Part shown: in pieces, positions 44,713-53,944 of the stretch
How positions within the stretch are numbered: position 1 is the stretch's first letter
How the letters are laid out: each line of letters begins with the position of its first letter
Origin: Hephaestia caeni
GTDB taxonomy: Bacteria > Pseudomonadota > Alphaproteobacteria > Sphingomonadales > Sphingomonadaceae
Reading direction: 5' to 3'
Assembly: GCF_003550065.1 (NCBI RefSeq)
Contig: NZ_QXDC01000002.1
Span: 1,769,858 to 1,833,857, forward strand
Length of the DNA stretch: 64,000 nucleotides
The notes under the pieces: model-generated
Seen by the model: the letters and a program-made list of their open reading frames with translations, nothing else
Told to the model about the DNA's origin: nothing
Database searches by the model: none
Position numbers and translations under genes: made by a program

Positions 44713-45320
44713 GGCGCGCTCCGGCAGAACCAGTCGCCCCCGTCCGTATTGTCCGAAGACGGGAGCAGCAGCGGCTCGCCCGCGCGCCATCCCTCGGGCG
44801 CGAGCCGGTCGCCACTATGCGCGGCCTGAAGCGCGGCGAGCATCCGCAGCATTTCATCGACCGAGCGCCCGACATTCATCGGATAATGGGTGATTGCCCG
44901 GATCACGCCGTCCGGATCGATGAAATAGGTCGCACGGACGCCGGCGCTGTCCCGCGCATCCTCACCGATCATGCCATAAGCGCGCCCGATCGCCATCGAG
45001 GGGTCTTCGATCACCGGGAAGCCGACCTCCACGCCGAATAGGTCGCGGATCGCCTTGAGCCAGGCAAGATGCGAATAGAGGCTGTCCACGGAAAGGCCGA
45101 GCAGCACGCCGCCCAACTCCTCGAAGCGATCCTGCGCCCTGGCGAGGCTGACGAATTCGCTGGTGCAGACGGGGGTGAAATCGGCCGGGTGCGAAAAGAA
45201 CACCACCCATTTCCCACGCAGTGACGAGAGGCGCAGCGGTCCCTTCGTCGTGCGTGCCTCGAAATCGGGCGCGGTGTCGCCGAGGCGCAGGCTGGGGGCA
45301 GCTTCAGGCGTGGTCGTCAT
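44709..45320 (-). CDS. 1-Cys peroxiredoxin (Prx6 type)
   Basis: 203 residues from ATG 45320. The active site is HPADFTPVCTSEF (C52), followed by the Prx6-like GLSVDSLYSHLAWLKAI and YFIDPDGVIRAITHYPMNVG. It reduces peroxides, here perhaps protecting against peroxide or persulfide by-products. It is the first gene of a two-gene operon with the ArsR regulator and faces the persulfide dioxygenase. Confidence 0.92.
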   Translation of the reverse strand: MTTTPEAAPSLRLGDTAPDFEARTTKGPLRLSSLRGKWVVFFSHPADFTPVCTSEFVSLARAQDRFEELGGVLLGLSVDSLYSHLAWLKAIRDLFGVEVGFPVIEDPSMAIGRAYGMIGEDARDSAGVRATYFIDPDGVIRAITHYPMNVGRSVDEMLRMLAALQAAHSGDRLAPEGWRAGEPLLLPSSDNTDGGDWFCRSAP

Positions 45321-45347
45321 GGCTTTCACTCTCGCATCCCGGCCCGC

Positions 45348-45376
45348 TTGACGCAAGCCGATTACATATTTACATA
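45348..45376 (+). promoter_or_regulatory. Promoter of the sulfur operon with AT-rich operator
   Basis: TTGACG (45348-45353) and TACATA (45371-45376) are 17 bases apart, a good sigma-70 arrangement, 33 bases before the ATG at 45409. The AT-rich stretch 45361-45398, with repeated TTACATA / TTTACATA and the palindrome ATAATTAT, overlaps it and is the likely ArsR binding site. Confidence 0.6.
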
Positions 45377-45408
45377 GTTCCATAATTATTAAATTAAAGG
45401 ATCGAGCC

Positions 45409-46323
45409 ATGGATGACCCGATCGGTCAGGCAGCCCGGCAAATCGAGGAATCCCGCAAGGGCGTCCCGCAAATTCGCGCCTTCTTTGACGATGCCACCAA
45501 TACTGTCAGCTATGTCGTCCACGATCCCGAGACGCGGCGCACGGCAATCATCGACAGCGTGCTGGATTATGACGCTGCCGCGGGCCGCATCACTTACACG
45601 TCCGCCGATGCGATCCTCGCTTATGTGGGCGAGCAGCAACTCACCGTCGAATGGCTGTTGGAAACCCATGCTCATGCCGATCACCTCTCGGCCGCGCCGT
45701 ATTTGCAAGAGCGGCTGGGCGGAAAGCTCGCTATCGGCAAGGCGATCCTGACCGTGCAAGAGACGTTCGGAAAGCTGTTCAACGAAGGCACCGCGTTCGC
45801 GCGCGACGGATCGCAGTTCGATCATCTGTTCGAGGATGGCGATCGGTTCATGATCGGCAATCTCGCCGCGACGGTACTGCATGTGCCGGGCCATACGCCG
45901 GCTGATCTCGCTTATGTGATCGGCGATGCGGCGTTTATCGGCGACACTTTGTTCATGCCCGATTATGGCACGGCGCGGGCGGATTTTCCGGGCGGCGACG
46001 CGCGGACGCTCTTTCGCTCGATCCGGCGGCTGCTGACCCTGCCCGCCGAAACGCGGCTGTTCCTGTGCCACGATTACAGGGCGCCGGACCGCGACGACTA
46101 TCGCTGGGAAACCACGGTGGCGGAGCAGCGCGCCAGCAATGTCCATGTCCATGATGGCATTGACGAGGATGGCTTTGTCGCGATGCGCGAGGCGCGGGAC
46201 GCGACGTTGGATATGCCGAAGCTGATCCTGCCCTCGATCCAGGTGAACATGCGCGGTGGTCATCTGCCCGAGCCGGAAGGCAACGGCACGCGCTATCTCA
46301 AAATCCCGCTGGACGCGCTATGA
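45409..46323 (+). CDS. Persulfide dioxygenase-like MBL protein (Blh/ETHE1 type)
   Basis: 304 residues. The metal-binding motif [10 protein letters not shown] (H87, H89, D91, H92), then H162 ([10 protein letters not shown]), D179 and H221 give the mono-iron glutathione-persulfide dioxygenase layout. The late Arg-rich block [12 protein letters not shown] is also typical of the ETHE1/Blh group. Oxidises persulfide to sulfite. First gene of the sulfide-detoxification operon. Confidence 0.93.
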   Translation: MDDPIGQAARQIEESRKGVPQIRAFFDDATNTVSYVVHDPETRRTAIIDSVLDYDAAAGRITYTSADAILAYVGEQQLTVEWLLETHAHADHLSAAPYLQERLGGKLAIGKAILTVQETFGKLFNEGTAFARDGSQFDHLFEDGDRFMIGNLAATVLHVPGHTPADLAYVIGDAAFIGDTLFMPDYGTARADFPGGDARTLFRSIRRLLTLPAETRLFLCHDYRAPDRDDYRWETTVAEQRASNVHVHDGIDEDGFVAMREARDATLDMPKLILPSIQVNMRGGHLPEPEGNGTRYLKIPLDAL

Positions 46324-46757
46324 ACACGCTGTTTCCCGAAGCAATGCCGGGCATGGGCTTCCTCGGCGGGCTGCTGATCGGCCTGGCCGGCGCGATCATG
46401 CTGCTGGGGCTGGGCCGCATCGCCGGCGTCAGCGGTCTTGCCGCACGCGCCATCGGCATCGGCAGCGGCACGGACTCGCGCGCCGTCGCGCTGGCCTTCA
46501 TCCTCGGCCTGCCGCTCGGCGCGGCATTGGTGGCGGCGGTTCGGCCGGTTGCCGTCACTTTTCCGCCGTCACTCGCGGTCCTCGTCATCGGCGGCTTGCT
46601 GGTCGGTTTCGGCACAAGGCTCGGCAGCGGCTGCACCAGTGGGCATGGCGTCTGCGGCCTGTCGCGCCTGTCGCCCCGATCCATGGCGGCGACGGCACTG
46701 TTCATGGCGGCCGGGTTCGCAACCGTGGCAGCAATGCGCATCTTGGGGTCGGGCTGA
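46320..46757 (+). CDS. YeeE/YedE family half-transporter (PmpA type)
   Basis: 145 residues with about four membrane helices. The conserved [19 protein letters not shown] holds two cysteines that relay thiosulfate or sulfur in YeeE-type channels. The ATG overlaps the dioxygenase stop (ATGA). Works with the following half. Confidence 0.92.
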   Translation: MNTLFPEAMPGMGFLGGLLIGLAGAIMLLGLGRIAGVSGLAARAIGIGSGTDSRAVALAFILGLPLGAALVAAVRPVAVTFPPSLAVLVIGGLLVGFGTRLGSGCTSGHGVCGLSRLSPRSMAATALFMAAGFATVAAMRILGSG

Positions 46758-46758
46758 C

Positions 46759-47172
46759 ATGCGCGCGCTTATCGCCTTGCTGGCCGGAACGATCTTCGGC
46801 GCGGGGCTCGCCCTTTCCGGCATGGCCGACCCCGCGCGCGTCCGCGCCTTTCTCGATCTGTTCGGGGCATGGGACCCGACGCTCGCCTTCGTGATGGCTG
46901 GGGCCATAACGCCGATGGTGCTCGCGTGGCTCATCCAGCGCCGCCTGCCCCGCGCTTTGTCCGGCGACGCCTTCGCCTTGCCGGGCACAAGGCGCATCGA
47001 TGCGCCGCTGGCCGCGGGCGCGCTGCTGTTCGGCATCGGCTGGGGTATCGCCGGCCTGTGCCCCGGCCCGGCCATCGCCAATCTCGCGCTCGCACCCTTT
47101 GCGGTCCTGCCGTTCCTCGCCGCGATGATCGCGGGGATGCTGCTCCATCGCCTGCGGGCGGCTGGGCGCTGA
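46759..47172 (+). CDS. YeeE/YedE family half-transporter (PmpB type)
   Basis: 137 residues, about four membrane helices, with the matching GIAGLCPGPAIANLAL motif. Together with PmpA it forms a thiosulfate/sulfur-compound permease. The start is one base after the previous stop, so the two are translated in step. Confidence 0.92.
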   Translation: MRALIALLAGTIFGAGLALSGMADPARVRAFLDLFGAWDPTLAFVMAGAITPMVLAWLIQRRLPRALSGDAFALPGTRRIDAPLAAGALLFGIGWGIAGLCPGPAIANLALAPFAVLPFLAAMIAGMLLHRLRAAGR

Positions 47173-47190
47173 CATAAGCGGAGACACTCC

Positions 47191-48762
47191 ATGGAAAAGA
47201 TCACACCGGTCACCGCCGATTTCTCGGTATTGCCGCAGATTGGGCCGGAAGACATGCCGTATGTGGTAGCCGCTGGCTTCCGATCCATCATCTCCAACCG
47301 CCCCGATGGGGAAGAGCCGGGACAGCCGGACGCGGCCATCCTTGCACGTAGGGCGCTTGAGCATGGCCTTGCCTTCGAGCATCTGCCGGTCGCCAATCCC
47401 GACATCGCCCCGGCCGATGCCCGCGCCATGCGGGCCGCGCTGGACCGGCTCCCCAAACCCGTCCTCGCCTTCTGCCGGACGGGCGCGCGCTCGACCGCGA
47501 TGCACGCCGCCGCCATGGCGCTGGGCGACGATAAGGCAACCACCTATGATGTCGTGATCGTCGGCGGCGGTAGTGCGGGCATCGCCTGTGCCGCCAGCCT
47601 GCTCAAGCGCCGGGCCGATCTGTCGATCGCGGTCATCGAGCCAGCGGATGCGCACTATTATCAGCCGGGCTGGACGATGGTGGGCGCTGGCGTGTTCGAT
47701 CCGCAGGTCACGCGCCGAACGATGGCAGAAGTGATGCCGCGCAAGGCACATTGGATCAGGCAAGCCGCCAACACGTTTCAGCCCGGCAGCAACAGCGTGA
47801 CGCTCGATGACGGCACGGCGATCACCTATCGCACGCTCGTCGTCGCGCCGGGCCTGAAGCTGGATTGGGAGGCTATTCCCGGCCTTGCCGAGACCCTTGG
47901 CCGCAACGGCGTCACCTCCAATTATCGCTATGATCTGGCGCCCTATACGCATGAACTGGTGCGCAAGCTGGCGCGGGGCCGCGCACTGTTCACGCAGCCG
48001 CCCATGCCGATCAAATGTGCCGGCGCGCCGCAAAAGGCCATGTATCTCTCCTGCCATGACTGGGAGAAGCGCGGGCTGCTCGACGGCATCGGCGTCGAGT
48101 TTCACAGTGCCGGTCCGGCCTTGTTCGGGGTGGCCGATTATGTGCCCGCGGTGACGGCCTATATCGAACGCTACGGCATCGATTTCAGGCCCGGATCGAA
48201 GCTGGTCGGCGTGGACGGTGACGCCCGGATCGCGCGGTTCGAGCAGGGCGATGGCGACGTGATCGAGCGCCCGTTCGACATACTCCACGCGGTTCCGCCG
48301 CAGGTGGCGCCGGATTTTGTGCGTTCCAGCCCCATCGCCGACGATAGCGGCTTCGTCGCGGTCGATCCTGCGACGTTGCGCCATCCGACATGGCCCAATC
48401 TGTTCGCGCTGGGCGATGTCATCGCCGCCAGCAACGCCAAGACCGCCGCTGCCGCGCGCAAGCAGGCCCCGGTGGTCGCGGTGAACGTGCTCGCCGCCCT
48501 TGATGGCAAAGCCCCGGCAGCGGCCTATGACGGCTATGGTTCCTGCCCGCTCACCGTCGAGCGCGGCCGGATCGTACTGGCCGAGTTCGGCTATGGCGGC
48601 AAGCTGCTGCCGAGCTTCCCGAGTTGGCTGCTCGATGGCCGCAAGCCGACGCGCCTCGCCTGGTTCCTGAAAGACCGGATGCTGCCGCCGATCTACTGGC
48701 ATGGCATGCTCAAGGGCCGGGAATGGCTCGCTGGCCCGCAACCGATCGGACAGGGGCGGTGA
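47191..48762 (+). CDS. DUF442 (phosphatase-like)-sulfide:quinone oxidoreductase fusion
   Basis: 523 residues. Residues 1-112 are the DUF442/Blh-like tyrosine-phosphatase fold with AFCRTGARST (C95). From 118 on is a flavoprotein with VVIVGGGSAGIACAAS (FAD site). The type II sulfide:quinone oxidoreductase cysteines are C276 (IKCAGAPQK) and C452 (YGSCPLTV), and C288 is nearby. It oxidises sulfide, passing electrons to quinone and forming persulfide, which feeds the dioxygenase. The fusion is a known arrangement, but the role of the N-terminal domain is not settled. Confidence 0.93.
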   Translation: MEKITPVTADFSVLPQIGPEDMPYVVAAGFRSIISNRPDGEEPGQPDAAILARRALEHGLAFEHLPVANPDIAPADARAMRAALDRLPKPVLAFCRTGARSTAMHAAAMALGDDKATTYDVVIVGGGSAGIACAASLLKRRADLSIAVIEPADAHYYQPGWTMVGAGVFDPQVTRRTMAEVMPRKAHWIRQAANTFQPGSNSVTLDDGTAITYRTLVVAPGLKLDWEAIPGLAETLGRNGVTSNYRYDLAPYTHELVRKLARGRALFTQPPMPIKCAGAPQKAMYLSCHDWEKRGLLDGIGVEFHSAGPALFGVADYVPAVTAYIERYGIDFRPGSKLVGVDGDARIARFEQGDGDVIERPFDILHAVPPQVAPDFVRSSPIADDSGFVAVDPATLRHPTWPNLFALGDVIAASNAKTAAAARKQAPVVAVNVLAALDGKAPAAAYDGYGSCPLTVERGRIVLAEFGYGGKLLPSFPSWLLDGRKPTRLAWFLKDRMLPPIYWHGMLKGREWLAGPQPIGQGR

Positions 48763-49550
48763 TCCTCGAACCGCTGCAATATCTGCTGGGCATCCTGTCC
48801 GGTTCGCTCGTCGGGTTCAGCCTGGGGCTGGTCGGCGGCGGTGGGTCGATCCTGGCGGTGCCGCTGATGGTCTATCTGGTCGGCGTGCCCAATGCCCATG
48901 TCGCGATCGGCACCAGCGCGCTGGCGGTGGCGGCCAATGCGGCGACGGGCCTCGTCCAGCATGCCCGCGCCCATCACGTCAAATGGCGCTGCGGCGGCAT
49001 GTTCGCGGCAGCGGGCGTCATCGGGGCGCTGGCCGGCTCCACCTTCGGCAAGATGGTCGATGGCGAGAAGCTGCTGTTCCTGTTCGCGTTGGTCATGCTG
49101 CTGGTCGGGGTGTTGATGCTCAAGGGGCGCGGCAATCCCGGCAATCCCGGCGCCGAATGCAATCGGGAGAAGGCGCCCAAAGTGCTCGGCTACGGGTTTG
49201 GTTCGGGCCTGTTCTCCGGCTTCTTCGGCATTGGCGGCGGGTTCCTGATCGTGCCGGGCCTCGTCGCCTCGACCGGGATGCCGATCCTGTTCGCGGTCGG
49301 CACCTCGCTGGTTGCGGTGACCGCCTTTGGCCTGACCACCGCAGCCAACTATGCCTTTTCCGGGCTGGTCGACTGGCCGCTGGCGATCCTGTTCATCGTG
49401 GGAGGCGCGGTGGGGAGTTTTGCAGGCACGCGCCTCGCCAGCCGGCTGGGCGCGCAAACCGGGCGGCTGACGGTGGTGTTCGCGACGCTGATCTTCGCCG
49501 TCGCCGCCTATATGCTCTGGCGCAGCGCCGGGGCGTTTGTCGAAATCTGA
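48759..49550 (+). CDS. TauE/SafE family sulfite exporter
   Basis: 263 residues, GTG start overlapping the SQR stop (GTGA). About eight membrane helices in two halves, each with the family GLVGGGGSI or GFFGIGGGFLIVPGLV stretch. Presumably exports the sulfite made by the dioxygenase, completing the detoxification route. Confidence 0.93.
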   Translation: MILEPLQYLLGILSGSLVGFSLGLVGGGGSILAVPLMVYLVGVPNAHVAIGTSALAVAANAATGLVQHARAHHVKWRCGGMFAAAGVIGALAGSTFGKMVDGEKLLFLFALVMLLVGVLMLKGRGNPGNPGAECNREKAPKVLGYGFGSGLFSGFFGIGGGFLIVPGLVASTGMPILFAVGTSLVAVTAFGLTTAANYAFSGLVDWPLAILFIVGGAVGSFAGTRLASRLGAQTGRLTVVFATLIFAVAAYMLWRSAGAFVEI

Positions 49551-49569
49551 ACGGAGCAGAGGCCGCTTC

Positions 49570-50199
49570 ATGACCTTGCCACCATCCGCGCCCGATTGGG
49601 ACGCCCGCTATGACCGGGCTGACTATCTGTTCGGCACCGAGCCCAATGCCTTCCTGAAACGCGAAACGCCGCAACTCGACAAGTGCGGGGAAGTGCTGTG
49701 CGTTGCCGACGGTGAAGGCCGCAACAGTGTCTGGCTCGCGAAACAGGGGCTTCGTGTTCATGCCGTGGATGCGTCCGCCGTCGCGCTCGACAAGGCCGGC
49801 GCGCTTGCGACGCGGGAAGGCGTTGCCGATGCGATCCGCTTTGAGCAGGTCGATCTCACGCGATGGCGCTGGCCCCATGAGCGCTATCATTCGGTGGTCG
49901 CCATTTTCATTCAATTTGCTGGACCGGCGGCGCGGGCTGATATGTTCAGCGGCATGAAGGAAGCTCTCGTTCCCGGCGGACTGCTTTTACTACAAGGTTA
50001 TCGACCAGAGCAAATCGACTATGCGACAGGCGGGCCGGGCGCGATCGAAAACCTGTATGATGAGTCCATGCTGCGCAGTGCTTTCGATGATTTCGAGATA
50101 TGCAAGCTTGTCAGTTACGACGCGCAGATCAGCGAGGGCGACGGGCATAACGGCATGTCTGCACTGATCGACCTGATCGCGCGGAAGCCGGTCTTATGA
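49570..50199 (+). CDS. Class I SAM methyltransferase (TehB/thiol-type)
   Basis: 209 residues from ATG 49570. SAM-binding motif VLCVADGEGRNSVWLA with acidic end HAVDASAVALDKA, and the motif IV region VVAIFIQFAGPA. Similar to enzymes that methylate tellurite, selenite or thiols. In this operon methylation of a sulfur compound is a fair guess. Its start is 19 bases after the exporter gene. Confidence 0.85.
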   Translation: MTLPPSAPDWDARYDRADYLFGTEPNAFLKRETPQLDKCGEVLCVADGEGRNSVWLAKQGLRVHAVDASAVALDKAGALATREGVADAIRFEQVDLTRWRWPHERYHSVVAIFIQFAGPAARADMFSGMKEALVPGGLLLLQGYRPEQIDYATGGPGAIENLYDESMLRSAFDDFEICKLVSYDAQISEGDGHNGMSALIDLIARKPVL

Positions 50200-50216
50200 C
50201 TCTATCGGAGAGAAAT

Positions 50217-50786
50217 ATGCCATCGAACAAGGTTCGCGCGCGGGCGCATTCCTGGAGACGGACCGGACTGGCTCTGGTTCTTGGGCTAGTGATGATGGGC
50301 AATGCCAACGCGCAGGATGCCAATCACCCGGTCATTGCCGGCTATGGCGCCATCCACCCGGCTCAGGATCTCGCGAACCTGCCCGATCCTTCGTTGCGCT
50401 ATCGCGTCGCCTTTGAAATCACGCGCGCCGCGAGTGACAATGGGCAGGTCAATCCGGCTCTCGATCGGGTTGCCCGCTTCATCAACCTCCTGGGCGCGGC
50501 GGGCGTGCGGCCTGATCCCGGCGATATTGTCGTGGTCATGCACGGCCCGGCGACACCTTCGATCCTGCGCGATGCCGCTTATGAGACCCGCTTCCATCAG
50601 GCCAACCCTAACAGCGGGCTTATCGCGAAACTGCAACAGGCGGGTGTTGCCATCCATGTGTGCAGCTTTGCTCTCGCCAATCAACGGATCGAGAGGGATG
50701 AAGTCGCGAAGGATGTGACGATCGATCTCGCCGCCATGGTCACGCTCGCGAATTTGCAACTCAAAGGCTGGGCGCTCATTCTCTAG
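50217..50786 (+). CDS. Exported DsrE-family protein
   Basis: 189 residues from ATG 50217 (GGAG six bases upstream). An in-frame ATG at 50196 overlapping the methyltransferase stop would add seven residues. Signal peptide to about A-N-A-Q. The soluble domain is DsrE/DsrF-like: GDIVVVMHGPATPSILRD and GVAIHVCSFALANQRI, with one conserved cysteine. It may bind or relay sulfur in the periplasm. Last gene of the sulfur operon before dsbD. Confidence 0.85.
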   Translation: MPSNKVRARAHSWRRTGLALVLGLVMMGNANAQDANHPVIAGYGAIHPAQDLANLPDPSLRYRVAFEITRAASDNGQVNPALDRVARFINLLGAAGVRPDPGDIVVVMHGPATPSILRDAAYETRFHQANPNSGLIAKLQQAGVAIHVCSFALANQRIERDEVAKDVTIDLAAMVTLANLQLKGWALIL

Positions 50787-50812
50787 CGCGAGAGTCGGAC
50801 TGCCGTTCGCCG

Positions 50813-50829
50813 CCTAAGCCAGCCTTAAG
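50813..50829 (+). promoter_or_regulatory. Two-component box 1, before dsbD
   Basis: CCTAAG-N5-CTTAAG, a direct repeat with 11-base period as bound by PmrA/QseB-type regulators (YTTAAK-N5-YTTAAK). It lies 24 bases before the dsbD ATG at 50853. Four more such boxes occur near 60062, 61773, 61796 and 63885, and the regulator is encoded at 61837. Confidence 0.65.
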
Positions 50830-50852
50830 CTTGGGGCTCGAAATGCGCCCCT

Positions 50853-53042
50853 ATGACACGGAATTCCCGACTCTCGCTGGCGGCGTGGCCGTTCCCGACC
50901 TTCGTTCAGATCGTGCTTCTCCGCATGTTGGCCGCGATCCTGCTGCTTTGGCTGGCGCTTGCCGGTGTTCAGGTGATGGCACAGCCCGCGCAACATATTC
51001 GGGCATCGCTATATGCGCAAAGCGATGCACCGAAACCGGGCGGAAAGACCCGCCTTGCGATCCGCATGACGCCGGAACACGGATGGCATGGATATTGGAT
51101 CAACCCGGGTGACAGCGGCCTGTCCGTCGATGCCCAATGGCATCTGCCGGAAGGTGTACACGCCGGCCCGCTCGAACATCCCGTGCCCGAGCTGCTCGAA
51201 CTGGCCGGCCTCGCCAGCTATGTCCACAAGGGCGCATTCACGCTGCTGGCCGATCTTGAGATCGACAACGCCATCGCGCAGGGCACAGCGCTGCCGATCA
51301 GCGTCGACCTGTCGTGGCTTGCCTGTTCCGATGCTTTGTGCGTGCCTGAACGCGCGACGCTCCAGCTTGCGTTGACCGCAGGCGATGGAGGTGCAGATCA
51401 GGCGAACCTATCGCTGTTTTCAGCGGCGGAATCGGCATTGCCATCAAGGGCAGTGCGAGGAAGTCTGCGGGCCGCCGATGGCCGCTGGGCGTTCATCATT
51501 TCAGGAGTGGAGGCGTTGGATACCAATCACACGCTGCTCTTCCCGCAGGAGAGCGGCTGGTTCGAGGCGGGTGCCCGGCAGCATGTGACCCGCCAGCCAG
51601 ATGGGACGATCCGGATCGAGGTCGCCGCGGCAGGGCCGGCGCCTGCAGCCCCGTTCACCGGGGTCATTGCCGATGGCCGCCAAAGTGTCGCGATTGCCGA
51701 CATCAAGCCGGACACGGCCGAAAATCCTCTCGCCGCAACAGAAAGCGAGTCTGCGCCAGCAGTCGTCGCCCCATTGGAGAGCATTCCGCCCGCTATGGCA
51801 TCCCCTGATCCAGCCACGCCGGCCACCGGCGATATGCCCGCCTTGTGGATCGCGCTCGGCGGTGCCTTGCTCGGGGGCCTGCTGCTCAATCTGATGCCTT
51901 GCGTCTTCCCGATCCTGTCTCTGAAGGCGTTGAGCCTGACGAAGGCCGGCGTTGATCGCCGCGCGGCGAAAGTCGAGGGCATCGCCTATTTCGCCGGCAG
52001 TGTCGCCACCACCTTTGCGCTGGGCGCCATATTGGTGAGCGCGCGATTGCTGGGGCATGATATTGGCTGGTCCTTCCAGCTCCAGAACCCGCATATCATT
52101 CTGCTGCTGATGTTGCTGTCGCTGGCCATCGCCCTTAATCTGGCTGGGCTGTTCGAGATAAGGGGCATCTCTATCGCGCATCGCGCCATGGCGGCGCCGG
52201 GCTGGCCCGGGGCATTCGGCACGGGCGCGCTCGCGGCGCTGATCGCGACGCCTTGCAGCGGCCCCTTCATGGGCGTCGCGCTGGGCGCGGCGCTGGTGCT
52301 GCCGGCGCCGCAAGCGCTTGCGGTGTTTGCCGGTCTCGGCATCGGCATGGCGCTGCCGTTCCTCGCCATCGCCTTCATTCCCGCCCTCCAGCGGCTTTTG
52401 CCCAAGCCGGGGGCGTGGATGGAGACTTTCCGCCGCATACTGGCGCTTCCCATGCTGCTGACCGCCATCGGCCTCGCCTGGGTGCTGGGACGACAGAGCG
52501 GCGTGGACGGCCTGTCCCTTGGCCTGCTGCTCTCCGCATTGGCTGGGGTGGGCCTGTGGTGGGCGGGACTGCGCCAGAATCGCGGTCGTAGCGCCAGGGC
52601 CGCGTTACTGCCGGTCGCGGCAGCCCTGTTGCTTGCGGTCGGCCTCGATCTGCCGCGCCCGGCGCTGGCAGCTCCGTCCAGAGCCGATGCGAATGTCGAA
52701 CCGTTCAGTGAACAGCGCCTCGCCGAGCTTCAGACCGAAGGACGGCCGGTCTTCGTGGATATGACCGCCGACTGGTGCCTCGTCTGTCAGGTCAACCAGC
52801 GTGTCGCTATCGATCGACCGGATACGCGCGCGGCGTTCGAAAAGGGTGGCGTGGTGACGTTGGTAGGCGATTGGACGCAGGGCGATCCCGCGATCACGCG
52901 CTTTCTGGCTTCGCGCGGGCGCAATTCCATTCCCTATTATCTGTTCGTCACCCCTTCGGGCGAAGTGCGGGAATTGCCGCAGATTCTGACGAGCGACCTG
53001 CTGGTCCGGCAGGCGGAGCAATCCGGGCAGCCGCGCCTTTAG
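50853..53042 (+). CDS. dsbD: Thiol:disulfide interchange protein DsbD (ScsB type)
   Basis: 729 residues, inner membrane. The periplasmic N-terminal domain has a redox pair in WLACSDALCVPE. The membrane domain has cysteines in NLMPCVFPILSLKAL and TPCSGPFMGVALGAA. The C-terminal thioredoxin domain has DWCLVCQVN (C642, C645). It carries electrons from cytoplasmic thioredoxin to periplasmic partners. ATG 50853 is taken; 50925 is possible. Convergent with the AraC gene, the stops overlapping by four bases. The two-component box lies in front. Confidence 0.93.
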   Translation: MTRNSRLSLAAWPFPTFVQIVLLRMLAAILLLWLALAGVQVMAQPAQHIRASLYAQSDAPKPGGKTRLAIRMTPEHGWHGYWINPGDSGLSVDAQWHLPEGVHAGPLEHPVPELLELAGLASYVHKGAFTLLADLEIDNAIAQGTALPISVDLSWLACSDALCVPERATLQLALTAGDGGADQANLSLFSAAESALPSRAVRGSLRAADGRWAFIISGVEALDTNHTLLFPQESGWFEAGARQHVTRQPDGTIRIEVAAAGPAPAAPFTGVIADGRQSVAIADIKPDTAENPLAATESESAPAVVAPLESIPPAMASPDPATPATGDMPALWIALGGALLGGLLLNLMPCVFPILSLKALSLTKAGVDRRAAKVEGIAYFAGSVATTFALGAILVSARLLGHDIGWSFQLQNPHIILLLMLLSLAIALNLAGLFEIRGISIAHRAMAAPGWPGAFGTGALAALIATPCSGPFMGVALGAALVLPAPQALAVFAGLGIGMALPFLAIAFIPALQRLLPKPGAWMETFRRILALPMLLTAIGLAWVLGRQSGVDGLSLGLLLSALAGVGLWWAGLRQNRGRSARAALLPVAAALLLAVGLDLPRPALAAPSRADANVEPFSEQRLAELQTEGRPVFVDMTADWCLVCQVNQRVAIDRPDTRAAFEKGGVVTLVGDWTQGDPAITRFLASRGRNSIPYYLFVTPSGEVRELPQILTSDLLVRQAEQSGQPRL

Positions 53043-53839
53043 GATGCCCGGTTCATATAGGCTTGCGGAGGCATCCCCATTTCGGTGCGAAACGCATAGA
53101 TGAACGCCGAGGGCGATCCATAGCCGAGTTCCAGCGCCACGCTAGTCACATCCATCCCGCCGCCAAGCAACTCGACGGCCTTGAACAACCGCATCCGGCG
53201 GCGCCAGGAGCGCAGGCTCATACCGATCTCGGCTTCGAAGCGACGGGTCAGAGTCCGCGACGACATACCAAGCTCGCGCGCCCATTCCTCAGCCGACCGT
53301 GCGTCGGCGGGATCGGCATAGAGCGCGGCGCAGAGTCCTGCGAGGACTTCGCCTTGTGGCCATTGCAACGCCGCCGGAATAGGCGCGGCGCGGCGCAATT
53401 GATCGAGGATGAGGTCTGTGACGCGGCCAGCATATCCGCGGTCATTCTCGTTGGACCGGAGGTCGACCGTCTCCGCTATCAGCGCTTTGAGAAGAGGGCC
53501 GACCGCATGGACCGTGGGTTCGCGGGGAAACCCGACTCCGGCTTCCGACGCGATCCAGAGGCTACGAAATTCGGCCCCTAGCAGTGATCCGACGCGATGG
53601 ATGATTCCGGAGGGCAGCCATACGGCCTGTTCGGGTGAAATCACAAAGGATCGTCCAACGATCGTGACAGTGAGAACCCCTGAAATCGCGTAGACCAACT
53701 GCCCCCAGTCATGGGCATGTTCGGGAAAGTAACTGCGCGGGGGAAGCGACTGCGCGCGCATCGTCAGCGGTGCGGGCGGTTTCGTATCCGGCGGCGGCGC
53801 CACGGCCTGCCAATCCAATTTTTGGCCGCTATTGTACAT
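53039..53839 (-). CDS. AraC-family regulator of the seven-gene cassette
   Basis: 266 residues from ATG 53839. A cupin-like sensor domain (SYFPEHAHDWGQLVYAISGV and VWLPSGIIHRVG) is followed by the AraC double helix-turn-helix (EWARELGMSSRTLTRRFEAE and VALELGYGSPSAFIYAFR). An interrupted palindrome lies directly upstream of its start, so autocontrol is likely. Divergent from the TPR-led cassette, its probable target. Confidence 0.92.
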   Translation of the reverse strand: MYNSGQKLDWQAVAPPPDTKPPAPLTMRAQSLPPRSYFPEHAHDWGQLVYAISGVLTVTIVGRSFVISPEQAVWLPSGIIHRVGSLLGAEFRSLWIASEAGVGFPREPTVHAVGPLLKALIAETVDLRSNENDRGYAGRVTDLILDQLRRAAPIPAALQWPQGEVLAGLCAALYADPADARSAEEWARELGMSSRTLTRRFEAEIGMSLRSWRRRMRLFKAVELLGGGMDVTSVALELGYGSPSAFIYAFRTEMGMPPQAYMNRAS

Positions 53840-53840
53840 A

Positions 53841-53870
53841 GATTGTCTTGTAATCGAAAGACGGACAATC
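53841..53870. promoter_or_regulatory. Putative AraC operator in divergent promoter
   Basis: Arms GATTGTC (53841-53847) and GACAATC (53864-53870), with an inner pair GTCTT / AAGAC (53845-53849 and 53858-53862), lie between the AraC and TPR genes. A nested double palindrome like this suits binding of a dimeric regulator. The 105-base gap holds both promoters. Confidence 0.55.
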
Positions 53871-53944
53871 AGGAAGCGGTTATAGATCAGGCAGCGTCCG
53901 GCGGCGCTTTGCCCGCAATCCAACCCACGGAAATAGAGCCGCCA

